A DNA stretch of 39,318 nt from Spirochaetae bacterium HGW-Spirochaetae-5 (lineage in GTDB: Bacteria > Spirochaetota > UBA4802 > UBA5550): positions 1 through 39,318 of the forward strand of contig PGXT01000036.1 of NCBI GenBank assembly GCA_002839285.1, given 5' to 3'. Made by a program: the position numbers and the translations under genes. Shown in pieces: positions 24,606 through 32,588 of the stretch (positions are counted from its first letter, which is position 1; every line of letters starts with the position of its first letter). The notes beneath the pieces are model-generated. The model worked only from the letters and a program-made list of their open reading frames with translations, ran no database searches and had not been told where the DNA came from.

Positions 24606-26072
24606 TTATTCAACAATAGCCCTGAGACACTCCTCCTTTTCATCGGTCTTATGGTAGTCCGGATTATACTCTCTGCAGAGTTTCCCTATATATACTATGG
24701 CTTTTCTGATCTTGTCATTCCAGTGTCCGGCATTTAATCTTAAACAGTTATTATAGCGCTGCTTCATTGAAAAGAGGCATCCCGGCGCAATCAGTATATT
24801 TTTTTTCAGCGCCTGATGGTAGATATCCAGCGAATCAATCCCCTCCGGAAGAGAAATCCATAGAAGTGAACCCCCTCCAGGATCTGTAACTTTAGTCCCT
24901 TCGGGGAAATGTTCAAGAATGAATCCTCTCACTTCTGCTACCTGCTGTTTTAAAGCTTCACGGAGTTTACGCATATGTCTTTCGTAGCCCCCCTCTTTGA
25001 GGAATCGTGCAGCTGCAATCTGGTTTATTGAACCGGAAGATATATTAAGCAGAGTTTTAAGTCTGCATATTTCGTCAAAATATTTTTCACCTGGAGCTAT
25101 CCATCCTATCCGTAACCCGGGAGAGACAGTTTTGGTTATGGATGAACAGTGAATTACATTCGAGGTTCTGTCAAAGGATTTGCATGCCGATGGTCTTGTG
25201 TCAAAATAGAGATCACCGTATATATCATCTTCAATCAGAGTTACATTGTATTTTTCAAGCAATGCAACCATTTCCATCTTTTTTGTGTCGGGCATTGCAA
25301 AACCTAAAGGATTATTAAAATTGGATATGGTAAACATGGCTTTTACCGGGTGATTATCCAGAACAAATTTAAGGGTGTCCAGATTTATCCCCTCTTTTTC
25401 TGATGCGTTTATTTCAATAAGTTTAAGGTTAAGCCGCTGGATGAGAAGTATTGAACTGAAATAGATCGGGCTTTCATAGATGACAGTGTCTCCGGGTTTG
25501 CATACTGTCATCAGTGCAAGAAATATCGCCTCATGACATCCGTTGGTTATTATTATCTCATCCGGATTAAGATCCATCCCCCCGGACAGACTTAGACGCG
25601 ACACCTGGTTCCGGAGTTCCGGATAACCCGGGGACATTATATAACTGAATGAATCATGATTGTGATAACGGAGAGCCTCGTGCATATATTTCCCGAGTTT
25701 ATCCGTTGGCCAGAAATCGGGGTTGATGTTCGATAATCCGAGGTTGAGTTCAGGGCTGTATTTCCCTGAGTTCTGGAAAGCTCCGTAAATCTGACATAGT
25801 CCGACCTGCTGCGGATCCATGAGTGACGGATCTGAAACTGATGGATCATGATGTTTTATATTTTTCATAACATAAAAGCCTGATTGAGGGACAGCTTCTA
25901 TATAGTTCTGCTTTTCCAGTGTCCAGTATGCTTCTTTAATTGTATTTATGCTTACGCCAAGTTCACCGCTCAGCTGACGCATAGACGGGAGCCGGTCCCC
26001 CTCTTTCAGTATTCCGTTCTGGATTAGCGTTAAAATTTTATCAGCAACCTGTTCATATCGTGTGGCCTTCAT
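24606..26072 (-). CDS. MocR-type regulator (GntR HTH fused to class I aminotransferase)
   Basis: Transcription factor of 488 residues. Residues 1-70 are a GntR winged helix (GDRLPSMRQLSGELGVSINT, NYIEAVPQSGFYV). Residues about 105-470 form a fold type I PLP domain: N254-P255 in FNNPLGFAMP, D283 and Y285 in EDDIYGD, the PLP-binding lysine K314 in SSITKTVSPG, and R321 in LRIGW. All key PLP residues are intact, so it should bind the cofactor; family members such as PdxR, GabR and DdlR sense PLP or amino-acid adducts and rarely act as enzymes. It diverges from a small DUF2917-type gene over a spacer with repeated TACAG/CTGTA motifs, a probable self- and target-regulated region. Confidence 0.93.
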   Translation of the reverse strand: MKATRYEQVADKILTLIQNGILKEGDRLPSMRQLSGELGVSINTIKEAYWTLEKQNYIEAVPQSGFYVMKNIKHHDPSVSDPSLMDPQQVGLCQIYGAFQNSGKYSPELNLGLSNINPDFWPTDKLGKYMHEALRYHNHDSFSYIMSPGYPELRNQVSRLSLSGGMDLNPDEIIITNGCHEAIFLALMTVCKPGDTVIYESPIYFSSILLIQRLNLKLIEINASEKEGINLDTLKFVLDNHPVKAMFTISNFNNPLGFAMPDTKKMEMVALLEKYNVTLIEDDIYGDLYFDTRPSACKSFDRTSNVIHCSSITKTVSPGLRIGWIAPGEKYFDEICRLKTLLNISSGSINQIAAARFLKEGGYERHMRKLREALKQQVAEVRGFILEHFPEGTKVTDPGGGSLLWISLPEGIDSLDIYHQALKKNILIAPGCLFSMKQRYNNCLRLNAGHWNDKIRKAIVYIGKLCREYNPDYHKTDEKEECLRAIVE

Positions 26073-26118
26073 CAGTATAACCTCGTTTGTAAAAGGTTTA
26101 TATTATCATAAAAATTAA

Positions 26119-26205
26119 TACAGATACAGTTTCAATAAAATTGAGGGGTACAGTAGTATAAATTCTCCACCTGTATTCAGAATTAAACATACAACTGATG
26201 CTGTA
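26119..26205. promoter_or_regulatory. Cluster of TACAG/CTGTA motifs, candidate MocR operator
   Basis: The divergent spacer carries TACAG at 26119-26123, 26125-26129 and 26149-26153, and the inverse CTGTA at 26171-26175 and 26201-26205. Two direct copies plus an inverted copy is the layout described for MocR-family operators. TATAAA at 26157-26162 lies within the cluster. Confidence 0.4.
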
Positions 26206-26248
26206 AAATAAAACTATTTTATTCTACATTATTGAAAAAAGGTAGCAG

Positions 26249-26390
26249 TTTATTTTTGGAGGCACAGCGCTTCGCGCTGCGCCTGAAATGAGGGATTACG
26301 GGGGCAGCACCTCCGTAATCCTCCACTCCCAGCGCATGCGGAGCATACACACCCCCGAAAATAATTCACTACCTTGAAAAAAATGCATGG
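26249..26390 (+). repeat. Dispersed intergenic repeat, family A, copy 1
   Basis: Begins TTTATTTTTGGAGGCACAGC and ends ATGCATGG. Shares its start, a (C/T)GTAATCC(T/C)CCA core, an AGCG(C/T)ATGCG(G/A)AGCATAC segment, a GGAAATAATT-like tail and the ATGCATGG end with the copy at 29426-29520. This copy carries an extra block of about 40 nt with a GGATTACGG/CCGTAATCC-type stem and a GCGC-TTC-GCGC palindrome. Its end supplies the sequence just before the DUF2917 ribosome-binding site. Confidence 0.7.
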
Positions 26391-26400
26391 AGATATATTT

Positions 26401-26760
26401 ATGAATTTGCTGAAAAATGTAGAGACAGACTTGATCATTGAGAAAGATCGAAAAGAATCATTTCAAAGAGGTAAGTTCAATGTAAGATGCGTACGGGGCA
26501 TTCTATGGTTAACATGGCCGGGGAGTGGAGATATTATTTTGAAGTCTGGCGATCAAATAACATTTCGAAACGAAGGGATTCTTTGCATAACAGCAATGAC
26601 CGGAGCACTTGTGAATATTCATATGAGCATGCTTATGCCGGGAATAAAAGAGATCCCCGGATTACTTTTTGGCAAAAGTCTTAAAACAGTTTTTTCGTTT
26701 ATGAAAAATGAAGATACTAAATCAGTTTTCGGGGATTCAGTTCATTCAATAACCAGATGA
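26401..26760 (+). CDS. DUF2917-type small protein
   Basis: Small soluble protein, 119 residues from the ATG at 26401, which has GGAG 8 nt upstream; an in-frame ATG at 26374 lies within the repeat and has no ribosome-binding site. The core VRCVRGILWLTWPGSGDIIL, then LKSGDQITFRNEGILCITAM, matches the short beta-rich domain I know as DUF2917 (a RmlC-like half barrel). The C-terminal 40 residues are unmatched. It diverges from a MocR regulator and is a plausible target. Its last 44 bp overlap, on the opposite strand, the end of the EAL-protein gene. Function unknown. Confidence 0.72.
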   Translation: MNLLKNVETDLIIEKDRKESFQRGKFNVRCVRGILWLTWPGSGDIILKSGDQITFRNEGILCITAMTGALVNIHMSMLMPGIKEIPGLLFGKSLKTVFSFMKNEDTKSVFGDSVHSITR

Positions 26761-28507
26761 GCTCATCTTCAATGTATTCGGCCACTATTTTCTTTCCGGC
26801 TTTATGACAGAAATCAGCAATACTCTCAATCATACTAAGTGCATGAATGTCTGATTGGACTGACTTCATCAGCTGACCGTCTATTTTGACGATATTTATT
26901 GGAAGGTTCAGGAGTGTGGAAAAATTGGAATACCCTGAACCGAAATCGTCAATAGCTACAAGACACCCGAGTTCCTGTATGGCCTGTATAAATCTTCTGG
27001 AAAGATTAATTTCGATCAGCTCCTCGCTTTCAAGTATCTCAATGATCAGATTCCCCTTTTTGTCTCTTATGAGTTCACATATCCTGATAACCTCTTCCAT
27101 AAAACCGGGATGAATAATATCGCCAAGGGTTATATTAATTGAAACGTCATTACCGGTGTTTAATATAAACTCGCAGGCGCTTTTTAAAACAAATCTTGTA
27201 AGCTGGTTGTAGAGTCCGGTGTTTTTTGCAATGGGGAGATAATTATACACCGATTCGTAACTCCCGTCCCTTTTTCTGACACGGAGCAGAGCTTCGTACC
27301 AGGCTATATCACCGCTCGCTGTATTTACGACCGGCTGATAGACAGTTTTCAAACAGTTATTTCTTATGTTATCAAGCAGCATGGCGTAAAGTTCCGATGA
27401 TCTTCTTACATGTATACGGTCATCGAAAAGTTCATTATATATATAAATATTGAGGAGCAGTTTATCGGCCATGTTAAGAGCAATGTCCGCCCTGGAGAGA
27501 GCATCTGCTGTTCCTTCCGCCTGAATTCTGGCTGCTCCTATTCTGTAAGCCGGACAGAATTCCTGGTCTCTTTCTATAAGCTTTATTGACTGCAGCTCGA
27601 ACCACAATACATTGAGTAAATCATCAATATTCTGCCTGGTAAGCAGAGAGGAATCTTCATTGATCAGAATTCCGAACTCATGACCCAGAAGTTTAAAACA
27701 GCTGAAGCCGTCGCGCTGTGCTATTTCATCTAGAGTCTTTGCTACAAAGAGGAGAATTTTCTCGGCAATCTCATAACCGAATAGGGATGAAAGTGTGCTG
27801 AAATTCTGAATTCTGACTATTGCAATAATGAATCCTTTATTCTGAGGGAAACTTTTAATCATTGTATCCTTATTCGGAAGGCCGGTAGCAGAGTCGAATA
27901 TCAGTATTGTAAAAAGATTATGCAGATGTTTTTCATACTGCAGATGACCTGAGTAAATCAGTACAAAAACTATTACTATGGATAAAGAGATCATTAATAA
28001 ATGGTAATCTGCAAAAATGAGATTTGATTCAGGTAATATGTAAAGAGATGAAAGTGTAAGAGAAAGAGCTACGGTACCAAAAAAAAACAGGGTCCAGATA
28101 GCCCCTCTTACAAGACCGGTCAGATTGAAAACAAAAGGGGTAAAAGCTATCATTATAAAAATACTTACCTGCCTCCCCTGCGGGAGATATGCTGCCAGGA
28201 AAAATCCTGCGAATGCAGTTAAAATTGTTAATGTTATTATTTTATCCGATGATCCAATGCATAATATATAGAAAAAAACAATCCCTAGAATTAATAGCGG
28301 AATAGTATAGTTAATTATATATCTATTTTCACCGGATAATAAATCGATTACAAGAAATACTGCAGGAAAAAGTATAGTAGAAAAATATGCAACCAGAAGC
28401 TGCCGGCGTTTATTGCTGGTGATGTCGGAGGCGAGTTTATTGTACCACACTGTTTTTTTATAATTATATTCCTTAGGCAGAATCTGTGAAATTTTTTTAT
28501 TAAGCAT
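26717..28507 (-). CDS. Membrane GGDEF-EAL protein with degenerate GGDEF and shortened EAL
   Basis: Cyclic-di-GMP phosphodiesterase-type protein of 596 residues. About six membrane helices occupy 37-187. The GGDEF domain (about 203-345) has LGHEF at 274-278 in place of GGDEF, so it should not make c-di-GMP. The EAL domain (from about 380) keeps YEALLRV (E405), the Asn in SINITLGD, EILESEE, DDFGSGYS, the Lys in VKIDGQ and a Glu in VAEYIED. It then stops with NELNPRKLI, before the usual final strand with the D-Y-x-Q-G-Y motif. The lost end coincides with a 44-bp tail-to-tail overlap with the DUF2917 gene. The start has AAAGGA 8 nt upstream. Activity is therefore doubtful. Confidence 0.9.
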   Translation of the reverse strand: MLNKKISQILPKEYNYKKTVWYNKLASDITSNKRRQLLVAYFSTILFPAVFLVIDLLSGENRYIINYTIPLLILGIVFFYILCIGSSDKIITLTILTAFAGFFLAAYLPQGRQVSIFIMIAFTPFVFNLTGLVRGAIWTLFFFGTVALSLTLSSLYILPESNLIFADYHLLMISLSIVIVFVLIYSGHLQYEKHLHNLFTILIFDSATGLPNKDTMIKSFPQNKGFIIAIVRIQNFSTLSSLFGYEIAEKILLFVAKTLDEIAQRDGFSCFKLLGHEFGILINEDSSLLTRQNIDDLLNVLWFELQSIKLIERDQEFCPAYRIGAARIQAEGTADALSRADIALNMADKLLLNIYIYNELFDDRIHVRRSSELYAMLLDNIRNNCLKTVYQPVVNTASGDIAWYEALLRVRKRDGSYESVYNYLPIAKNTGLYNQLTRFVLKSACEFILNTGNDVSINITLGDIIHPGFMEEVIRICELIRDKKGNLIIEILESEELIEINLSRRFIQAIQELGCLVAIDDFGSGYSNFSTLLNLPINIVKIDGQLMKSVQSDIHALSMIESIADFCHKAGKKIVAEYIEDELIWLLNELNPRKLI

Positions 28508-28773
28508 TAGTAATTCCTTTTTACGTTTTTAGACATTTGATATTGTAGTGGTAAATTTGATGGTTTCAGTCAAATAAAAATTGAATACTCATATTAAACT
28601 ATTGAATTTATTTGTTTAAAAAGTTTATTTTGGATAGATGAACCTGGTGTTTTGTAGTGTCGCTTTCGAAGAAAACAACAGGAAGCTGTAATTTCTTTCT
28701 CCAGCTCAGCTGAATTTAACCACTAGTAAATATTAAGTCTGAATAAAAGCCGATTTATATTATACTTTATTCC

Positions 28774-28915
28774 AGTATTTGATTATTATTTAATCCTGGA
28801 TATATTTTTTAGTGTAAAAAAATTATATATCCCAGCCGCCTTTGGCGGCGGTGATAATAAAGCTTTTTTATTTTAAAAAAGTTAAGGAATTAATAGTAGT
28901 ATTTGATTATTATTT
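28774..28915. repeat. 18-bp direct repeats flanking a hairpin element
   Basis: AGTATTTGATTATTATTT occurs perfectly at 28774-28791 and 28898-28915. The hairpin repeat at 28821-28890 lies between them. The 441-bp divergent spacer (28508-28948) has no gene; it is otherwise AT-rich. Confidence 0.6.
28821..28890 (+). repeat. Dispersed hairpin repeat, family B, copy 1
   Basis: AATTATATATCCC, then the hairpin GCCGCC-TTT-GGCGGC, GATAATAA, CTTTTTTA and GTTAAG form a block that recurs at 35479-35547 with few changes. It does not follow any plus-strand gene, so here it cannot be a simple plus-strand terminator. Confidence 0.7.
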
Positions 28916-28948
28916 GCATCATTAAGAGATTGTAAGAAGGAAACTGAT

Positions 28949-29422
28949 ATGCTGAAAATTAATTTTGAAGAACATGAAAATGGTGTGATCGTTATTATGG
29001 ATGGTGAATTATCATTTAGTTTTATTAAAGAGTTTGAGAAAATATTTAATAAATATTATACATCAAAATATGGAGTAGTTGCACTTGATCTGAAAAATGT
29101 TCCTTATCTTGATTCATTTGGTATAAGCAGGATTGTTAAAGTATCCAGAGAATTTAAAAGCAGATCGATTGATTTTATATTGATTAATGTTAATGAAAAT
29201 ATTCATCAGATACTTCGAATGGCTACCTTTGACAAAATTTTGAATATCATGAGTAGAGATTTTCTTGTAGACCGGTATTTTCCCGGGGAGGATTCTTTAA
29301 AGAACACTTACTCTGAAATTATCAAAGCCGAAGTGGAACTTTGCAGTCAGGAGAAAAAAGAAGCAGCAGATCATGTTGAATTAATAGATATCAACGGGAC
29401 GACGCTGGTCTTTCTCGATTAG
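28949..29422 (+). CDS. STAS-domain protein (anti-sigma factor antagonist-like)
   Basis: Protein of 157 residues. Residues 1-105 are a STAS domain: GVIVIMDGEL, then VVALDLKNVPYLDSFGISRI with S56 in the D-S-F-G position that is phosphorylated in SpoIIAA/RsbV relatives, and a final FDKILNIM. About 50 further residues form an acidic extension ending in VELIDINGTTLVFLD, not part of the usual domain. No membrane segment. AAGGA lies 8 nt before the ATG. STAS proteins of this type bind HPK-like anti-sigma kinases; no such kinase or PP2C phosphatase is nearby, so its partner must be elsewhere. Confidence 0.88.
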   Translation: MLKINFEEHENGVIVIMDGELSFSFIKEFEKIFNKYYTSKYGVVALDLKNVPYLDSFGISRIVKVSREFKSRSIDFILINVNENIHQILRMATFDKILNIMSRDFLVDRYFPGEDSLKNTYSEIIKAEVELCSQEKKEAADHVELIDINGTTLVFLD

Positions 29423-29425
29423 TAA

Positions 29426-29520
29426 TTTATTTTTGGAGACACAGCTCCCCTGTAATCCCCCATTTCAGCGTATGCGAAGCATACGCATCACCGGAAATAA
29501 TTTTTTACCATAATGCATGG
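29426..29520 (+). repeat. Dispersed intergenic repeat, family A, copy 2
   Basis: Shorter copy of the repeat at 26249-26390: same TTTATTTTTGGAG start, TGTAATCCCCCA core, a perfect GTATGC-GAA-GCATAC hairpin, CCGGAAATAATT and an ATGCATGG end. It lies just after the STAS stop. Confidence 0.7.
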
Positions 29521-29628
29521 TGTGCTGAAGAGCTTATAGTGCTTGACATTCTTTCTAATATATATAGTTATTCTTGTGATTCATATTTGCCCGACGTGAT
29601 AAGATAAGTGGTAAGAATAAGAATAACT

Positions 29629-30396
29629 ATGATAAATAAAAATTTTAAAATGATAATTACTTTATTAAGAAGGAAAACACCGCCGTATCTGATAATTTGT
29701 GTCTGTTGCGTACTTCTTTCTTCATGCAGTACAATAAATATATCCCCCGATGTAAACGCCCTTGAACAGATTAAAGCCGAGAAACATGTGATGAAGCAGA
29801 ATATGACTCTGGCACTGAGAGAGAACAGTATCCTCAAAGAGGAGAATATTCAGTATAAAAGTGAAACCGGAAGACTTAAGGCAAGGATTAAACTCCTTGA
29901 ATCTGAAATTCAGTCTTTAAATAAAAAACATGAACAGGATATTGCGCTCCTTGATGAAAAATATGAGAATCTGAATAAACAGAAGCAGATTCTAAGCCAG
30001 GAGAGTTCGACTAAAATCAGGGAGCTTTCTGATATTAACAAAGAGATTGAAGAGCGGATGACAAAAGAGATAACCCGACTCAGTGAAAATATAAGAAATC
30101 AGGAAGAGAAATTCAATAATGAGAGGGCGGCGGCTGAAACAGCATTTTCTGCGAAAGAGCAGGAGTATCAGAAGCAGATTGCACAATTTAAAAAAGATAT
30201 ACTCTCAGGTGTGATGGAGATTGAGTCTTTTAAATCAAAATTGAGTGAATCTGAAGCAGATTTAAAATCAGCAAAAGCCGCGCTGATTAAACAGCAGGAG
30301 CTTAATCGGGAATTGAAAAATAAAATCGACTCCATAACCGGATCTGCAGGAGGGAAGCAGGAGGACTCCCGTAAAAAAGATACAGGGACTCCATGA
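29629..30396 (+). CDS. Coiled-coil lipoprotein
   Basis: Probable lipoprotein of 255 residues from the ATG at 29629; a GTG at 29608 is a less likely start. The N-terminal hydrophobic segment ends in the lipobox LLSSC, so the mature protein should start at that cysteine with a lipid anchor. From about residue 45 to 240 it is a long, highly charged coiled coil rich in Glu, Lys and Gln (for example LREYNI-like heptads such as KEENIQYKSETGRLKARIKL), without globular domains. Its stop overlaps the next gene's ATG (ATGA), so it is translated with a predicted outer-membrane barrel protein, for which it may be a periplasmic tether or spacer. Confidence 0.82.
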   Translation: MINKNFKMIITLLRRKTPPYLIICVCCVLLSSCSTINISPDVNALEQIKAEKHVMKQNMTLALRENSILKEENIQYKSETGRLKARIKLLESEIQSLNKKHEQDIALLDEKYENLNKQKQILSQESSTKIRELSDINKEIEERMTKEITRLSENIRNQEEKFNNERAAAETAFSAKEQEYQKQIAQFKKDILSGVMEIESFKSKLSESEADLKSAKAALIKQQELNRELKNKIDSITGSAGGKQEDSRKKDTGTP

Positions 30397-32546
30397 TGAT
30401 TTTTAAAATTTCCGGTAACATTCTGACTTTTATTTTTTTTCAGCGTCTGATAATAATATCAGCAATAATAATTCTTCACAATTCATCTGCATATCTTTAT
30501 GCAGAGACAAAACTTACTCTTCTTCTTACGTCAAATCTCCAGGGCCGTTTCTCAGATGAGACTCTGAGTCAGGATAAATCCGATCCGATGCTTCTTCTTG
30601 CTCAGTCTTTAATTAAGGAGAAAGACAGCGGTGGTTTTGATGTATTCCTCGATCTTGGTAATGCATTCTATCCGGGTGCACTTTCAAGATACAGCTATGG
30701 TTCAGTGATGATGGATTTTTTTACTTATTTTGACTGCGGAGCTACTCTTGTTTCATCGCGTGATATTAGTATAGGCCTGTCCAACCTGAAGTTTCTCTCG
30801 GACGGAAAAAAAACAAAGCTGCTCTCTGCTAATATTACCAGGGATAATCAGCCGGTGTTTACCCCATATATCATTTTAAATCATTCAAAGAAAAAAATCG
30901 GGATTATCGGAGTCTCTTCGGCAGATGGTCTTTTTGATATAGCCGATAAAAAAGTACTTAATATATCATTCAGGGAATACCGTGAATCTATAAAAGAGAG
31001 AGCCGAAGAGTTGAAGGGGGAGGGCTGCGATAATATTATTCTTTTATCGGGACTTTCATATAGAAACAACATTGAACTTATGCAGAGTATTCCTGACGTA
31101 AATCTTATTATAAGTGGCGGGGACTCAACCGGCAGTTTTTTTTCGGTCCCTGCTTCGCGTGTGGATCTTCAATGGGGCAGATCCGTTATTGCGCTGCTGC
31201 AGAATGACGGTTACTACAGACTGGAGCTTGAACTCGGTGAAGGTATTGAAGTAAAGTCAATGAATTTCAATAAACCTGCTGAGTATAAAACTTCTGATCA
31301 GTCATACCTGGAGTTTAGAAACAGACTTACTCTCTGGAAAGAAAAATTTAAAGAAGAGAGCAGCCGTATCATAACAGACAATATTCCCGATACAACTGTA
31401 ACAGATCAAACAGCTGCTGATATGCTGAGACACAGGTATAGAACAGAAATAGGGATTATTGAAAAGAATTCCATACAGCCGCAGGTTTTATCCGGTATGC
31501 TTTACTATTCCACAATAATGACACTGGTAAATAATGATTATCCTGTTTTTACATACAGACTGAGCGGGGCAGATCTGAAAAAAATTGAAGCTGACAATAG
31601 CGAACTTGTCATTACAGGTCTGAAGAACAGTAGAGTGCAGAATTACAATATATCTGATACACGGACATATAGTGTAAGCTCAACACAGTACGCTTATGAC
31701 AGAATCACGCGGATACTCCGAAAGCATATAGAGTACAGCAACACCTGGATGACGCTTCAGGATGAAATTGAAGATGACCTGAAAACAGAGAAGAGTCTGA
31801 TCTCTGCTGATTTCACTTATCTTGATGAAAGATTCCGGATGCTTATAGACATATCCTTATCAAATTTTTACGACAGGTCAGTGGTAGAGAGGGGTGATAG
31901 TATAGCCACACCTCCGGGTAAACCTGCAAAGACCTACCGCAGATGGGGGATGGAGGACACTGTCAATATTACATTATACAATATTAATCATAATCTTATT
32001 CTGACACCATATATATACTATATAAAACAGGATGAGCTGTATCTGCAGAACCTGTTCAGAGGAACGCTGCTTTATAGCTATAATTTGAATGAATATTTAA
32101 AGCCTTATCATAAATCGCAGTTTGATACAGTTCTTGTTGAAGTAGATGGACGACCGGTGCTGATAAGAGAGACTGCGGGATTCTCTCTGACAACTGAGAT
32201 GGTAACAGGGAAACTTGGTGTTGGTTTTGAACAGCAGATACATGACCCGAAGAATCCGAAGCTTTACGGTGTAGAGACTTTATTGACCGCTATTATTCCA
32301 TTTAATGAAGAGTTCAGCTATTCACTTAAATTCGACTCATTCATTTCGTTTAAAAACAGAAGTTCAGAAGAACTGAAAGCCCGTACGGAAGTAACTAACT
32401 CGTTCTCTTATAAAGTTAATAGTTTCCTTGGGGTATCATTGAAGTATAAATGGTTTTATCTTTACACCGGTGACATTGAGGAGTATTACAGGTATTCGCA
32501 GACTCTTGTTTCAATCGATTTAAAAACAGATTTTAAATTAAAATGA
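30393..32546 (+). CDS. 5'-nucleotidase-like protein without metal ligands, fused to a predicted outer-membrane barrel
   Basis: 717 residues with a signal peptide (about 1-37). Residues 40-250 follow the UshA/5'-nucleotidase metallophosphoesterase fold closely (LDLGNAFYPGALSRYSYG, KLLSANITRDNQPVFTPY, KKKIGIIGVSS), and a 5'-nucleotidase C-like segment lies near 360-430. Every expected metal or catalytic residue is changed: N-D-x-H is S47-N48-L-Q50, G-D is G-N90, G-N-H-E is V-S121-S122-R, and the later His positions are G220, G243 and S245. Residues about 480-717 consist of alternating amphipathic strands with aromatic girdles and end in LKTDFKLK, like a small outer-membrane beta-barrel. It is most likely a surface or periplasmic binding protein rather than an enzyme. 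Overlaps the lipoprotein gene by 4 bp. Confidence 0.8.
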   Translation: MMIFKISGNILTFIFFQRLIIISAIIILHNSSAYLYAETKLTLLLTSNLQGRFSDETLSQDKSDPMLLLAQSLIKEKDSGGFDVFLDLGNAFYPGALSRYSYGSVMMDFFTYFDCGATLVSSRDISIGLSNLKFLSDGKKTKLLSANITRDNQPVFTPYIILNHSKKKIGIIGVSSADGLFDIADKKVLNISFREYRESIKERAEELKGEGCDNIILLSGLSYRNNIELMQSIPDVNLIISGGDSTGSFFSVPASRVDLQWGRSVIALLQNDGYYRLELELGEGIEVKSMNFNKPAEYKTSDQSYLEFRNRLTLWKEKFKEESSRIITDNIPDTTVTDQTAADMLRHRYRTEIGIIEKNSIQPQVLSGMLYYSTIMTLVNNDYPVFTYRLSGADLKKIEADNSELVITGLKNSRVQNYNISDTRTYSVSSTQYAYDRITRILRKHIEYSNTWMTLQDEIEDDLKTEKSLISADFTYLDERFRMLIDISLSNFYDRSVVERGDSIATPPGKPAKTYRRWGMEDTVNITLYNINHNLILTPYIYYIKQDELYLQNLFRGTLLYSYNLNEYLKPYHKSQFDTVLVEVDGRPVLIRETAGFSLTTEMVTGKLGVGFEQQIHDPKNPKLYGVETLLTAIIPFNEEFSYSLKFDSFISFKNRSSEELKARTEVTNSFSYKVNSFLGVSLKYKWFYLYTGDIEEYYRYSQTLVSIDLKTDFKLK

Positions 32547-32588
32547 CTTGTTATTGCCTCAGGTTTATTAATTTTATATATTTAATTT

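Noticed and set aside
28727..28756. Flagellar sigma-28-like TAAA ... GCCGATTT upstream of the STAS gene
   Set aside because: Spacer is 18 bp instead of about 15 and the -10 is imperfect.
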